A stretch of 64,000 nucleotides of DNA. It comes from Neonectria sp. B-13 (taxonomy: Eukaryota; Ascomycota; Sordariomycetes; Hypocreales; Nectriaceae). Where the stretch lies: contig NOKP01000002.1 in assembly GCA_002682825.1 (NCBI GenBank), positions 5,314,309-5,378,308 of the forward strand, read 5' to 3'. The notes beneath the pieces are model-generated. The model was not told where the DNA came from and made no database searches. It worked only from the letters and a program-made list of their open reading frames with translations. Position numbers and translations under genes: made by a program. Each line of letters opens with the position of its first letter. The stretch's first letter is position 1. Below, piece after piece: positions 33,431 through 45,654 of this stretch.

Positions 33431-36259
33431 TCATTCGACCTCCTCAATCCTTGGCCGTGGCCGCCCAGCCGCGTCTACCAAGGTCCCGCCGGGGTTGACG
33501 TGGAGGCCGGCGAGACTCGTCAACTCCGGGCCGCTCGGCAGGTTCTGGCTCGGCATCATGCTGGCCATCTGCCAGGTCTCCAGGGTCTCAACCACGTCGT
33601 TGGCATGCTGCTGAACCAGCCCATCGTTGTCGGTGCCCGCCACGTAACGCAGCGTTCTTAAAATGTCCTCTCGGCTGTCATTCGTGAGCCCGAACCCTAG
33701 ATTCTTCCCAGATTCCTTGGCCACGTCAAGTGCCCTGACGAAGCTGAGAACGTTCAAGATGGCCGCCCGTCGAACAATCGCCGTCTCCATCTCTCGCTCC
33801 ATGGAAAGCACATTGACGCAGAGGTCAACGCTGGTAGAGACCAATGTCGGCCCAATTCCGCCAATGTTGGTCTCGATCGCAGTCCCAAAGATGGAGAGCG
33901 CCGACGCTCTCATCCGGACGTCCTCGCTGCCTCGCTTGCTCTCCCATCCTTGGAGGATTTGTGCTAAGATGTCATTCCTTGCCGTTTCCTCCTCTGTAAC
34001 CTCCTCGTCGTCAAGCAGGTCCTCATCCCCTGCATCATCGGTTTGCTTTCCTTTCATCTTCTGTAGCTTTTCCTCACGGGCTTGCTTGGCCATAGTCTTG
34101 GGCCGGTAGCCACGTCGCCCGGCAATTGAGAGCAAAGTCTCGCTGACCTGCTGAGCAACATCACCTGCAAAGGTGCTCCCGAGTCGCTGGATCACTTGCA
34201 GTAGAGCTTCGCCGAATCGAAGTCGAACATCGGTCGACGATTTCTCTTGAGCATCGAGATAGTTTTCAAGTAGCTCTTGGACGGCTGCTTTCGGATGTTT
34301 ATTGGCCAACTGGGTGAAGACCTTGATTACTCGTAGGTTGATATAGTCGTCGTTGTCCGCGAGCAGATTCGACATCAACACAGTAACTGCTGGGATATCT
34401 AGAATAGGACTCTCGGTTATAATGAGACCGGACAAGAGGTTGAGGCCTTCCGACACGACCGGCGGTGGATTGTCAGCCCCCCCTGTGATGTAGTTCATCG
34501 CCAAACTGTAAGTCTTTCGATCCTCAATTTGGCGACTACTTGGTGTTGTAATCGGCTCGTCAGGGTCATCTACCTGATCCCGATACTTCAGGAGCAATGC
34601 AAGGTTCCGCGCAGTTGGTGATACTTGCGCTCGATCTGCCTTACTCAGCCTGTCTAGAGAAACCTCAACCGTCTGTAGTTCCTCCGGTTTGATATGTGCT
34701 TTTTGGAAGGTCGGCGCGGTGATGACCAGATTGAGCAGACTGAGGACCACGGCCAAGAGGTCGTCTCCCAACGGTGACTGGGCATCGGCCTTGAAAACTT
34801 GGCAAACTAGTTCGACGAGCTGGTCGAAATGGCTGACAAGTTTCTCTGGCGCTTTGTCCATTAGCTTCTGGAGAACCGTGACTTCTACCAGATCCTGTAT
34901 AGGTGACTCTGGTATCTGTTCTTGATCCTGAAGACGGATGCCAAATTTCGTATCTGCTTCCTGCTTGCCTGCTGTTTGGATCCATTGTCTAAGTAGACCT
35001 AGGAAAACCGAAGAGATTTCTTCAGCTGAGCAGGCGGAGGTAACAAGACTGACCAGAGCTGTTGACTTGTCCTCTAGCTCATTCCAGTTTAGTTCTATGC
35101 CGGTTACATCAAGGGCGCGAGGCTCCACAACGTCAATGTCGCCCTTTCCTGTGAGACGATATTGCCAAGGCCGTTCTGCGGTTTCGGGTGAGCCTTTGTT
35201 AAGGAGGTTTCGAATAAGAGGCATGATATTGTCCGCATTCCCAAAAAGCCTCAAATAAGCCTGCAGCAATGTTCGAGCGGGGCTTACAAAGTCTTGCTCT
35301 GTCAGTGGCAAGGGGCTGGGCCAGGAAGCTAACGCCCAGAGTTGAAGCAACACTGGCCTGAGGACTCGCTTGCATAGTCCCGGAGATGGGTTTGAGAGCA
35401 GCAGGATACTTAGACGTTGAAGAGATATCTTGAGGGGCCCAGACTTGACGAGAACTTTGTTCTGGCTGAGGTCAACAATTTCGTCTTCCTCCTCCTTAAT
35501 CATGACTGAATCCTCATCCTCCTTGAGGGAAGGGTTAAGGTTCTCCAACAACGGCTGGACAAAGGCGTTCCACCCAGCAGTCCCTAAGCCTTGATTAACT
35601 CTGGTCTGAGGATGGTAGGGGTGTCTGGGTTGCTCACCTGGTGCACCAAACTGTTTTCGGCCCAAAATCCCATACCCGACGACCTGTGCCGCAGTTTTCG
35701 CAAGATCCAAACCACCCTCTCCATCCATAAGTCGGAGAAGCTGATCAGATATGCCATCAAACCACGCCTGGGGCGTCATGCTTGTAGGCACAGACGACAG
35801 CAGCCTTGTTGCAACGGCGACGGCCTCGTGGGTGATGCTGGCGCCTTGCTTTTGCGGCGCACTGGCGTCAGTGGCCTTGCCGACGTTGCTCGGGTGAACT
35901 GAGAATACAAACTCCATGGTTCCGCGAACGCCATCCTGCCGCAGTGGGAGGCGGGTGAGCGTCTGGAGTAACGGGTCGCGGAGCCATGACGGGAGCACAT
36001 TGGGCTTGATGAGAGTATTGAGTGCAGGGAGAAGCGCCCAAATATCGGTGCTTTATGAACCAATGCATTAGTAACTTTGAGAGTTGGCAGATTTTGTCCG
36101 CGGCCTCTAGGCGTACCTCTCGATGAGTTGATTGTACTCTTCAACTCCGGAAGCCCGGGCATTGGCATCACCATTGGGTTCAAAAGCCTTCTTGCCGGCT
36201 TCCACTATGATTTCGATTACTTTTGGGCCAGAGGCCTGAGAAGATGATGAGCTCGCCAT
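33431..36259 (-). CDS. rtp1: Rtp1/TANGO6-like HEAT-repeat protein (RNA polymerase II nuclear import/assembly)
   Basis: Two exons, 36259-36117 and 36050-33431, joined across a 66-base intron (GTACGC..ATAAAG), give 920 residues. The first exon encodes MASSSSSQASGPKVIEIIVE and ends inside a Ser codon completed by the second. The protein is almost entirely alpha-helical HEAT/ARM-like. The C-terminal third carries the RTP1 C-terminal signature region, including YINLRVIKVFTQLANKHPKA and a segment rich in REEKLQKMKGK followed by acid residues. In yeast Rtp1 binds RNA polymerase II subunits, the R2TP complex and nucleoporins and helps bring assembled polymerase into the nucleus; I infer the same here. 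The gene ends in RIEEVE. Assignment rests on overall architecture and the C-terminal blocks. Confidence 0.75.
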
Positions 36260-36681
36260 AGTCCCGGAGCCGCTTCCTTGAGTCTGGAGGTTTGGTCTGG
36301 GGGAGGTTTGTCAGGCGCCTTTCTCTGTGATTCTGTCTGCGTCTTCATGTGTTAGCAGCACTGTACAATACACTGTGGGTATGTAAAGTCATGTCACGTG
36401 CTAGCGCGCGTGGTGAATGCCGGGAGAAAAGTGGAGACCGCGTTCTGGCACCTCTTCTTCGCGTTGGCCTTCTTTTGTGTCAACTTCCACAAACAACCAC
36501 GCAGTTCTGTTCAACCCTTCGCTTTTGTTGCTGGAGATGTGATTTCCACCAGAAGAGTCATCGGTTTTACACGCATCAGCTCTTGGATATTCCTGATACG
36601 GTCAAGCATCAGCTCCTTCATCCCCTCTCAACACGCGCGACGCCTCCCCCACAGTCCTCCGACTCTCGTTTTCCGCAAGGA
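36260..36681. other. upstream region of rtp1, possible divergent promoter
   Basis: About 420 bases. A CACGTG E-box lies at 36395-36400. The + strand half from about 36480 on is CA- and pyrimidine-rich like a fungal leader and runs into the candidate ATG at 36682. Confidence 0.5.
36395..36400. promoter_or_regulatory. CACGTG E-box
   Basis: A perfect palindromic E-box (in TCACGTG context) about 135 bases upstream of the rtp1 start codon. Binding by a bHLH factor of the Cbf1 type is possible but not shown. Confidence 0.35.
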
Positions 36682-37158
36682 ATGTCTATCGCAGACCCCC
36701 CTTCCAGGCTGGTTACCCACAACATGCCGCTCTCGAGCCTGTATCAGGACCTCGTTGACTGCCGCAGGGGATCTGTTGTGGGCTTCACGCCGTTCGTCTA
36801 GGGACGGTCCAGCCTAGCCGGGGGAATGAGTTTCGGAACTTAACCCTAAGAAGATATCTGGTTCAGTCTTGCGCTCTGTCGTTCGAAACGCCTTCTAAGT
36901 TAGCTAAGCACCAAGGGCCATGACGCACCCGCTGAAAAGTGGGACGATTGGCTTGCGGTGCTGTGCAGACGGACGGGCGTGGAGAGCATTCCAGTCACCC
37001 TCGGGGTGCGTGAGAGGATCGGTGCCATGAGTCGTTACGGTAAGAGCCTCTGGTCTGAGGACGCTCGTCGGCTCTTTCCACTGGAACCAGCACAATGGTC
37101 AAGAGTAGACCGTCTTGGAGATGCGGTCAGCCTCGTGGAGTTCGGTCGGTGCAGTTGA
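36682..37158 (+). CDS. candidate two-exon gene or gene relic, function unknown
   Basis: An ATG at 36682 opens a 38-codon frame starting MSIADPPSRLVTHNMPLSSL and ending at TAG 36799. After stops between them, the same frame reopens at 36904 and runs about 84 codons to TGA 37158. This second piece has coding-like codon use and reads like protein (EKWDDWLAVLCRRTGVESIP, then RYGKSLWSEDARRLFPLEPA). An intron of about 120 bases from GT 36796 to AG 36915 would join them in frame to give about 119 residues, but the donor GTCTAG is weak. I recognise no family. It could be a real small gene, the 5' end of a longer one, or the decayed remains of a gene whose 3' part is broken. Confidence 0.3.
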
Positions 37159-38839
37159 AACAAACTTGACCTCCTGGTCAGACGGCTCGATCTTATCACG
37201 GCAGGGAAGAAGTGAGGCCCCGGAACGGCTTCAAACAGTCAGTTGGCTTACGATTTCTTTTCAACTATTCCTGAGCAATCACCTGTCGGAAACACCTGCT
37301 GGGTAGTTCCAGCGGGTGCAATGGGGAGCTCATGGACACATACAGAAAAGAAATTTGTCAACTGATTACCCTTGCCTCCCGGTAGAGCCTCCGGTCCTTT
37401 AGAACTGCAACATGGTAACACAGATCAACGCCGTGGCATCTACCTTCTCCTTTGGCTTCATCGCTCCCACGACCACACCTTGGCACCCCCCAGCTGTGTG
37501 TGACGCTTCGGCGTCTGGTCTGACCAAGCGCATCAACCTCTCGCCGTTGGTCTCAATCCTTCGGTCAATGAGGACGCCAGCCCACCGTCGGGTACCAAAT
37601 GGTCCTGATAGTTCCCTCAGCCATCTTGAATAGTATGGTCTGAGATGATGGGGCGGTTTTTACGGATGTATTTTGTCCGCCCGGAATGCCCTCCTCAGCT
37701 GCTCTAGTGGCCCGATGGAGAGGAAACAAAAACCAATCCTTGTTGGCAGCGCGGATCAAACAGAAGGGGCTTGCTTGGCCAAGTCTCGAAATTATCTGAG
37801 ATGCAATGTGTTGTGTCGACTTTTGGTGGTGTCATGTCGGCGAAGGTAACATGGTATGCTGGGGCTGACAGCTCGCGAACGGCTTTTCCCTTGACATTGT
37901 CTCATTTTCCGAAGCAAGGCTCGTGGTTGACGTCCAAAACAGCACCGGGACCCATCTCGAGTTGGAGTCAAAGTTTCGTGCTTGTCTGGTGCTGTCGAGG
38001 GCCCAGTCATGGGCCGAGTCTAAGTTCTTGAGAGTCAAGGTCGGAGCCGGGTTGTCCATCTTTTTGGATACCTTGGACAGGCCGCTGTGGACAAGGCAGT
38101 CCTGGTTGTCCTCTCGCCAGAAATGGTGCAGAGGACAACCCCCCGCAGGCAGGGGATAAGTCTACCTACTTCCATGTTGCTTTGACGCGGGTGCTAACAT
38201 ACTCGCAGGACAGAGGAGAAGCAATATTTAATTCCTACAGCAAGCAACCCGATACGACTTGTGCTGACGCCACCGCGTAGGTGCAGATAAGACGAATTGC
38301 CGCTAAACGCGATACTGTTCAGATCAAGTTTCGGATCTGACGGCATCGTTAGTCTGATCCCAATGATGTCATGAGAATTCAAAACCCTTTCAGTCGGCCT
38401 AGACCTTCAATATTGTTGCAACATAGGACAGTAGCCCAAACCAAGGGAGAGCTTTTAAACCAACCGGGAAATTGCCATAAAATTAATGAATCGGATTCAC
38501 GATCATGTGGTACTGGATGATTGAAGACGGACAAGGGCGAAACTTGCTATGTGCGAGGTGTGACTGAGGTGGCCAATGACAGACGAGTAATGACAGGACA
38601 GCTCGGAGATGATGTCACGACTAAATGCAGGAACCTACTAGGCCGCACACCAACAACAACAACACAGCTGGGGTTATAAGCGGCGCGCCTTTCCTTGCTT
38701 TTTAGGTGGGAGGCTTTTTTGTCTTTTGATGGCCATCTGAATCCCTCGTAGAGCCTCGTCCTGCGTCCTGCCTCCAGCGACCTGCTTTATATTGCCGTGA
38801 GGTGTGATCCTGCGTAACACATCACAGCCCATCCTCATC
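37159..38839. other. region between the candidate gene and the APP1-domain gene
   Basis: About 1.7 kb. Frames up to 90 codons occur in all phases without a clear gene. A branch-point-like GCTAAC followed by a CAG acceptor at about 38197-38210 could mark an old intron, but the matching donor position reads ATAAGT. The last ~200 bases, with TATAAG at 38675-38680, are probably the promoter of the gene starting at 38840. Confidence 0.45.
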
Positions 38840-40477
38840 ATGCTTAAAGCAGTGTTTTTCGGCCTTGTGCCCATCGTTGCGGCTCTGCCAGCTCCAGTCG
38901 CTGAGCCAACTGTCTTCGAGGGGTTGGTTGTGAGAGTGCCTGAGCCCACAGCCGCACCGGATCTCATCCAGCGGAACATTGTCGACGACGTTGAGACGTA
39001 TGTTGACGGCCTTGTCAGCGACGTCCAGAGCAAGATCGAATCGCTGGTCGACTCGGGAATCCTCGACTTCCATGGCTTGCCGACGGGGACAGCCGTCGAG
39101 AAGTCGCTTGATATCTCGAGTACCGACTTGGACGCGGAGCCTACCCAGGTCCTGAACATTCCGTAAGTCGCGCTGAATGATACTATTGGCTTGGAGGACG
39201 ATACTGACTGTGGCTCTCAGTCCGTATGCCAATTGGACAGACAAGGGGTGGAATGTGCGAGTCCACGGAAACGTCTACAAAATACCTGATGTCAGCCAGG
39301 AAAAGATCGACGACCTTGCCGACGTCTTCCTCATTGACACGAGCGTCGACGAGCTCTCCGACTCAGGGAAGGCCCAGGCCCGTAACCTCACGCGATCCAT
39401 CTTCGTGGTGCAGCAGGATGATGAGAGTGTGACGGTCGACTTTGTCAGCAACTTCCAGGACATCAATGGAAGCGGTATAATCAGCGCGGTAGGTGAATGT
39501 GACGTTTTTCTTACAGGCGAGTGTGGCTGATGCTTGGGTTTCAGAAAGGAGGATCGCAGAAGATCAAACTGCCGTACAACACCACCGAAGAAGGTGACTT
39601 TGACACGTTCGTAACGCTGCGCAACACGACCGGCTTGGATGGTGGATATTTGATCCCGGGCAACGAGACGTCGCGGGTCCAGGCCATTAACGTGTATGCG
39701 GAAGGGAAGAACAACAGCGGTAACGCGACGGCGTATCTTGTTCCGACCAAGGGCTTGACCATCATCTCAGACATAGACGATATCCTCCGGGTGACCAAGA
39801 TCTACCAACCCAAGGAGGGTCTGCTCAACTCGTTTGCGCGCCCTTTCAGATCATGGATGAACATGCCCAGCATCTACGCCAACTGGTCAACGTCGCTGCC
39901 AGAGACGCACTTCCACTACCTCACGACGCTACCGGAGCAGGCGACGCGCAACTACATGGACTACATCTACAAGACATACCCGATGGGCTCGTTCGACACG
40001 CGACCGCTCAACTTCTCAGACGTGTCGGCGACTCTGGCCATCCGGCGGTTCCTCCTCGACAAGATCTTCCAGACGTTCCCCGAGCGGCGCTTCGTGCTCG
40101 TCGCCGACACCAGCAACTCGGACGTGATGAAGGCGTACCCGGCGATGTACAAGGACTACCCCAACCAGGTGCAGTGCATCTTCCTGCGGAATACGAGCGC
40201 GACGGACTCGGGGGACAAGTTCCCGTACAACACGGAGGGATTCAAGGACATCCCGCAGGACCGGTACATGTTCTTCAAGGTGCCGGACGACCTAACGAAC
40301 CTAGACATTGCGAACGGCCACTGCTACAACAGCTCGATCCCGCAGAACGTCACGTTCGACTACCAGGGGCTGCCGTTTGGACTGTCGGACGATGACAGTT
40401 CGGCCGCGGGCGTGGCACCAAGGTTTGGGACGATTGCTGGCGCGGTGGTTGTTGGTCTGTTGGCGGTGTTGCTGTAA
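38840..40477 (+). CDS. secreted, GPI-anchored APP1-domain protein (phosphatidate phosphatase family)
   Basis: Three exons, 38840-39162, 39221-39488 and 39545-40477, give 507 residues; both introns have consensus ends (GTAAGT..CTCAG, GTAGGT..TTTCAG). A signal peptide (MLKAVFFGLVPIVAALP) is at the start. The APP1 catalytic domain (DUF2183) follows, with the phosphatase motif SDIDDIL at about residues 272-278, a DxDD-type active site, then the family's KIYQPKEGLLNSF and YANW segments. APP1 family members dephosphorylate phosphatidic acid by a HAD-like mechanism; yeast App1 is cytosolic at actin patches. This one carries at least a dozen N-glycosylation sequons and ends in a hydrophobic tail (FGTIAGAVVVGLLAVLL) preceded by small residues, the layout of a GPI-anchor signal. 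It is therefore probably extracellular and may act on another substrate. The start is fixed by the signal peptide. Confidence 0.85.
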
Positions 40478-41373
40478 AAAGCCCTCATTTCGTTTAAGCA
40501 CCTAGAAAGGGTGTGTGTTATTGGGAAGAAGACTATCCGTATTACTGCCTACGATGATGAATAAAACCCTGTAGTGCTTGTTACAGATATGTTGATTTGG
40601 TGACGGTTGGTTGGGTATATCACGCACTCCGAGATGCCGAGATGCAGCGCTGTGCTACGGGAGCGGGGAAAAGGCCATGGCAATACGGACCTGAGACTAA
40701 TTCTCATGCGCTGCAGGAGTCTCGTAGTGCTACTCCCCACTCACTCAGTGATGAATCTGCGATCCACCAGGCATCTATCCGCATGCTGTAGATGCCCTAG
40801 ATATCTGTCACATTCTCTAGTGGTGCAGCCTCTCTCCACTTACAATACCTCGACGCGGTACCACGTAGAGAGCTGGCAGAACCACCAGGGCCAAGCGGGC
40901 CCCTCGGAAAAGGGAGAATTGAGTTGCTTGCTAACCGCTCACCGGCCGCCCACAATGGTTCGGTTTAGGGGACCTGTTCCCGGCCGGGGGGGAGGGGCAT
41001 GCGCCGTGGTGGCTGGTGCCGCGTCGATACCCGACAGCGACATCGCAAGCGGGCTACTGGAAAATCGTTCCATCCTTGTTCTGGAAAAAAAGCTTCTAGT
41101 AGGCGGGAAGAAAGTAAAAAGCAAAAAAGAAAAGTAAAAACGAATGAGAAAGGGACGGACATGGGGTATGGGGCCATGCCCACGCGCACTTGCGCTTCTC
41201 CAGGACGGGCCCATGGGGAATGGGCTGATGCAGGTGCTCTGGGCGCAGGGCAGAGGGCGACGGGGCCACAAGGACAGGACAGGGCAGGGTTTCTGGGCAG
41301 ATTGGCAATGGACTTGGCCGGATGGGCACGAGCAGCATTGTGGGCTAAGTTACAGCATACGGGCCATGCGAAA

Positions 41374-41407
41374 ATGGATGATGGATGATGGATGATGGAT
41401 GATGGAT
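41374..41407. repeat. (ATGGATG)n minisatellite
   Basis: Almost five perfect copies of the seven-base unit ATGGATG. Confidence 0.9.
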
Positions 41408-42773
41408 AATAATAAATGGAGATATGGATGGAGATGTGGATTGATGGGAATGGGGAAGGATTTGATTTCCCGCTGGAACAGGCAACGAAGTCCCTCCTGG
41501 CTATGGGCATCTGTCTACCGTCCGTCCTGGTATCCGTAGTTGCCGTAGTCTGTCGATCTTCTGTTACCGAGGCATGCCCTTCGCTACTTAGTACGTGTAC
41601 ACTATCGTTTTGAGTATCCGTAGTTCAGCTCAGTTCAGTCCATTTAGTCGGTTCCGGTTCAGCTGGGTCCGGCAACGGCGGAGACCGATGATACGCCTGC
41701 GCAAGTCGAACGAAAACGTGGAACATCGAACGTGCAAACGGTAGTAGCGCCCACCTAACTGAGCTCCAAACTAAGGTATCAGATCAGGTACCTGCTAAGA
41801 AAGCGCGGGCACTAATTAGTGGGCACTACGGGACTAGTACATGGTAAAAGTTGAGCATGTTTTTTTGTGTGCCCGAGCCAAATGGTTTTGGAGGGTCTTC
41901 GTTGCCTGCCAGTTGATGGAAGCCTTCAGAATTCACGGCAGAACCATGTGCAATTCGTACTTGTCTATCCGTAGTTATCCGTAGGTACTTTAGTATCCAT
42001 CCGTGGATAGAAATGGATACGGATGCACTTAGTAATTAGTGTCGCGCTGCGGCTTGCATCTTGCTTGGCCGTGCCGCTTTCCTCAGTTTACACCGAACAG
42101 AGAGAGGACTTCACCCCGTGCCGAGTTCCTTCCCATTGTCGGCTTGGCCTATTAGGCAGTGGAGGTAGTAGTCAGTCAGTCAGCTCTTACTTTTAGGTAG
42201 AACAGTCCGTGCTCCACCGCGGATTGATTGGGTGGCATGTTCTCTCAGACCTTCCACCGTCTGTGATTGAGACTCCCGTCTCATTCACAAACCTGCCAAT
42301 GCCAGGGTAATGTCCATTTCTACTTCCATACAATCACCCCCATGCCATGCCCTCTAACCGACTGCCTTAATTATGTCATCATCGTCATCGCCTTCATCCT
42401 CTTCGCAACTAGTCCACCGGCATGATACGAGCAAACACCACTCCCCATGCAATTGATCTTCCCTTCCCTTCACCGGTGACGGCTGCTCCAGGGCGGAACC
42501 TTTTCGGTTTTCTGCAAGCACGCAGCTTCACCTCGATCAGGCAAGCTCTCCAAGGCCAGTTCTTCTCCATGGCCGCCAGCATCAGCATCAGGATTATCCA
42601 TCTCCTCCACCACTGGCTCGGTTCCGATGGGGGCCCGCCCGTCAGATGTTTGGCACCACACCAGCAGACGCGTGGCGCAGGGTGGAAACCGTTGCGCTGG
42701 TCCGCTTCCAGCAAAGCCGGCCGTTTGACGAGCGCCTTCGCGACGACCGACGAACGGGGGGCGCAACTGCAAG

Positions 42774-42810
42774 TCTGCACTCTGCTCTGCGCTCTGCGCT
42801 CTGCACTCTG
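42774..42810. repeat. CTCTGC tandem repeat
   Basis: About five imperfect copies of a six- to seven-base CTCTGC(G/A) unit. Confidence 0.75.
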
Positions 42811-42861
42811 CCAAACGGCTCGTCCGGCCCCGGTCTTTGGGTCATGCCGTGGCGGACGGGC

Positions 42862-42904
42862 TTCCCTGAAGGTTCCCTGAAGGTTCCCTCAAAGTTCCCT
42901 GATG
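42862..42904. repeat. TTCCCTGAAGG tandem repeat
   Basis: Two perfect and two degenerate copies of an 11-base unit. Confidence 0.8.
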
Positions 42905-44125
42905 TGGCTCCCTCGTGGTTCTTTGGTGCCGGTGGTGATCCGCGTGTGGCTCCCTGGAGCGGCCCCATCCTCATCCTATCCATCCGTTCATCGCGCGAGC
43001 AGCCGTCCGTCTTCTCTGGATGCATCGAATCGCACTCAACGCCTCGGCCAGCCCATCTTGCCATCCATCCACCGGGTGGGTCCGACAGTCCCAGGTACCG
43101 AGACGCCCACACCCACGACGACGACTGATAAGTAGACAGGCAGGGATCATCAGGCGAGCTGCCGCTGTGTGGCACGCCACATCTCGCGACCTGGAACCCT
43201 GCCTGGCACCTTGATCTGATGCCTCGACCTGATCTTGTGCGCCCTGGACCGATCACTGACTCGCTAAACCCGTCGCAACAACGGTCCCACGAGGGCCCAC
43301 GAGCCTCACATCACATGTCATTGCCACAACAGCCCTGTCATTGCACTACGATGCACTACTACGTGCAATGCAGACAAGTCCACGATGCACAACAATGCAC
43401 TGCCCTACGCTCACCTGCAAGTGGCACCTACAAAGAAAAGCAAAAAAAAACCCCCGAAGAAGAAAAGTGTCTCGATGATGATTGATCAATCCAAGTGAGA
43501 GGTCAAGAAATCAATTTCCCGGCTCCGAACAGCCAAATAGCAAGAATATCCCCATGCCAGTAACAAAACAATATGCACTTCCGCGCCCAAAAACAATAAA
43601 TGGCCAGCCCAAAGGTTCCAAATACAACAAAAATAAACAGTTCGGAATGGAGTCCCCCGTCCTCCAGAGCCGCCAACTCAAAAGCGCATGGGTATCTCCT
43701 GGGGTTGTTGTTTGCTCGTGGTCGTTCCAGCCACCAATCTCCCGGTCCATCCAATACATAGCGTCGCAATCGCAACCGTCCATGTCTGCTGCGGTTTTCC
43801 CGTCAGAAATCCCCGAGTTTGTACACAGAGTTGTACACTGTACACGCCCAAGCTGGCGCGTCCATCCGGTCGGCGGTTGAGGGAACTTGCAATTTGCTGG
43901 TTTCCCCCGCTGTCATTGTCGTTCATCCATCTCCACATCCATCCCTTGTTCCCTTGTCCCTGGTTCCTTGTTTCCTCGCCCAGTCCCTAATAATCCGCAC
44001 CTCAGTCCTTGCGTGGTCGATAATTATTCCCAAGCTCTCGTCGAATGGCGAAGCTCCAAGGGTTCCCCTTCATGTGTGTGACTGTGTATGCTCGCAAGGA
44101 CTTCGCTGGACTCGCTGGCGGGTTC

Positions 44126-44541
44126 TCAAAACCGATGATGTGACATTATCCCCGGTATGCCTGGCATGGCACTGGTCACGGGGATTGAAGGTGGTGGTCG
44201 GTGATTGGCCTTATCCCTGAGCGTCCAGTCGTCGCCTGGCTCTGAAGGAGCGACGAGCTCCATTAGGGTGTACTGCAGGATGCCATCCAGGACGCGGGGC
44301 ACGACGATGTCTCGCGGTAGACCCCAGAATGGTAGAGAGGGCTCTTCGTTATCCCGCCCATCGGCCTTTTTTCATTCCACCGTCAGCAAACACATTTCGC
44401 GGGGGTTGCGTGGTCGAGGTGGGCTCAAAAACTTACAAGACATGAAGCGCAAGGCGCGTTATTTACCCAAACCCAGTTAGGGCAGTTGTGAGTATAGAAG
44501 TACTTGCATCGGTACTTGTAAAAGCCGCCCGCGCCGCTCAT
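44126..44541 (-). CDS. small conserved-looking Cys4 protein, function unknown
   Basis: Two short exons, 44541-44437 (35 codons) and 44365-44126 (80 codons with stop), are separated by a 71-base intron with consensus ends (GTAAGT..AAAAAAG) and joined in phase 0 to give 114 residues. The N-terminus MSGAGGFYKYRCKYFYTHNC continues to PNWVWVNNAPCASCL, giving Cys12, Cys20, Cys31 and Cys34. The last two form a CxxC pair, and the four could bind one zinc. The second exon starts with an acidic ADGRDNEEP stretch and continues with LPRDIVVPRVLDGILQYTLM, which looks like a short amphipathic helix. No targeting signal or membrane segment is seen. I do not recognise a named family; the composition, splice signals and aromatic-rich Cys block argue that it is real. 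A good ATG (CACAATGAG) opens it. Confidence 0.68.
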
Positions 44542-45590
44542 TGTGTTTGAGTTTGAAGAATTGGGGGAAGAGGATGAGGTTGAGGTTGAGAGCAGGTGGG
44601 TGGGTATGTGGGTATGCGAGTATGGAAGTATGGAAGTATGAGAGTATGAGAGGGGGAGTTATGATGATATGAGGAGAGGGCGAGAGGATGAAAGGATGAG
44701 GATGAGAGTATGAGGAGGAGGAGAAGAGTTCGTTTTGATTGATACAGGTGAGGATTGGAAGATGCGAGGCAATGGGCGAAGTGGATTGTCAGAAACGAGG
44801 AGAGGCTCTTATATGAACTACCCGCTGGCAGCAAGCGATCTGAATTGGATGACTAGGACGAAGAGAGACCTAGGCTGGGGAAAGGGTCGAACGATGTTCT
44901 TGTAGTACCGCTGATGAAAGGGAAAGGCCGACGGCCAACAGGTCAAGGATCCCCAGGCTGAGCGGAGCTCCAGGGCGGGAACGGGCTGGCATGATCAAGG
45001 TGCGTGCCGTCGCCTTTACATAGACTCGGACACTGCTGACGTCTCGGGACAGCTAATCCAGATGGCGAATGGCCGTCGACGTCGCAATGCCATTTTTCAT
45101 GGGATTGACTGATGGGCCCCCGGCAAGCAAGCTTGAGCCATAACGATGCAGTGGGGGGGGAAGCAGTGCTACTCAGTACGTACAGTAAGTAGTACATGGA
45201 GGAGACGGAGGGGATGCAGTACGTAGTAGTCTAGTACGCACCAGTGAGTGACAGACAGGGAGCCCCTGCGAGCCTCCGGAAGAGGGCCGGTGGACAACCC
45301 ACGAGGCACGAGCCCATGCGGTTGATGGAAGTGGATGTGGATGGGGATGGAGGTCGAGACGGCCGGCTGGCTCTGGCTCAGGCTCAGGCTCTAACTAAGG
45401 CAGTTTGCACTTTCTGGCGCCTCTGGGGCGTTAGTTGGAGGCTGCGACGTCAAGACATGCAAGCCGCCTTTGCTAGAGGCGGCTGTGGATGCGGTGCAGT
45501 GGGCAACGAACAAGCCTCTCTCTCTCTCTGCTCTGCAACTCTGGCTACGACGGAGTGTGAAGGTAGGTATGGATGGGGACTCAACACAAT

Positions 45591-45654
45591 CACAAGCACA
45601 CGCACAAGCACGGCTGCACGAGAAACGAGCACAAGCACGAGCACGAGCACAAGC
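45591..45654. repeat. CACAAG/CACGAG hexamer repeat
   Basis: About ten degenerate copies of a six-base unit (CACAAG, CACGAG, CACACG). Confidence 0.8.

Larger units (their letters stand above)
40478..44125. other. 3.6 kb gene-poor interval
   Basis: I can support no gene here. Several frames of 100-200 codons exist (for example 42422-42880 + and 42642-43256 -), but they overlap on opposite strands, run through simple repeats and show no domain. Tandem repeats lie at 41374-41407, 42774-42810 and 42862-42904. Confidence 0.5.
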
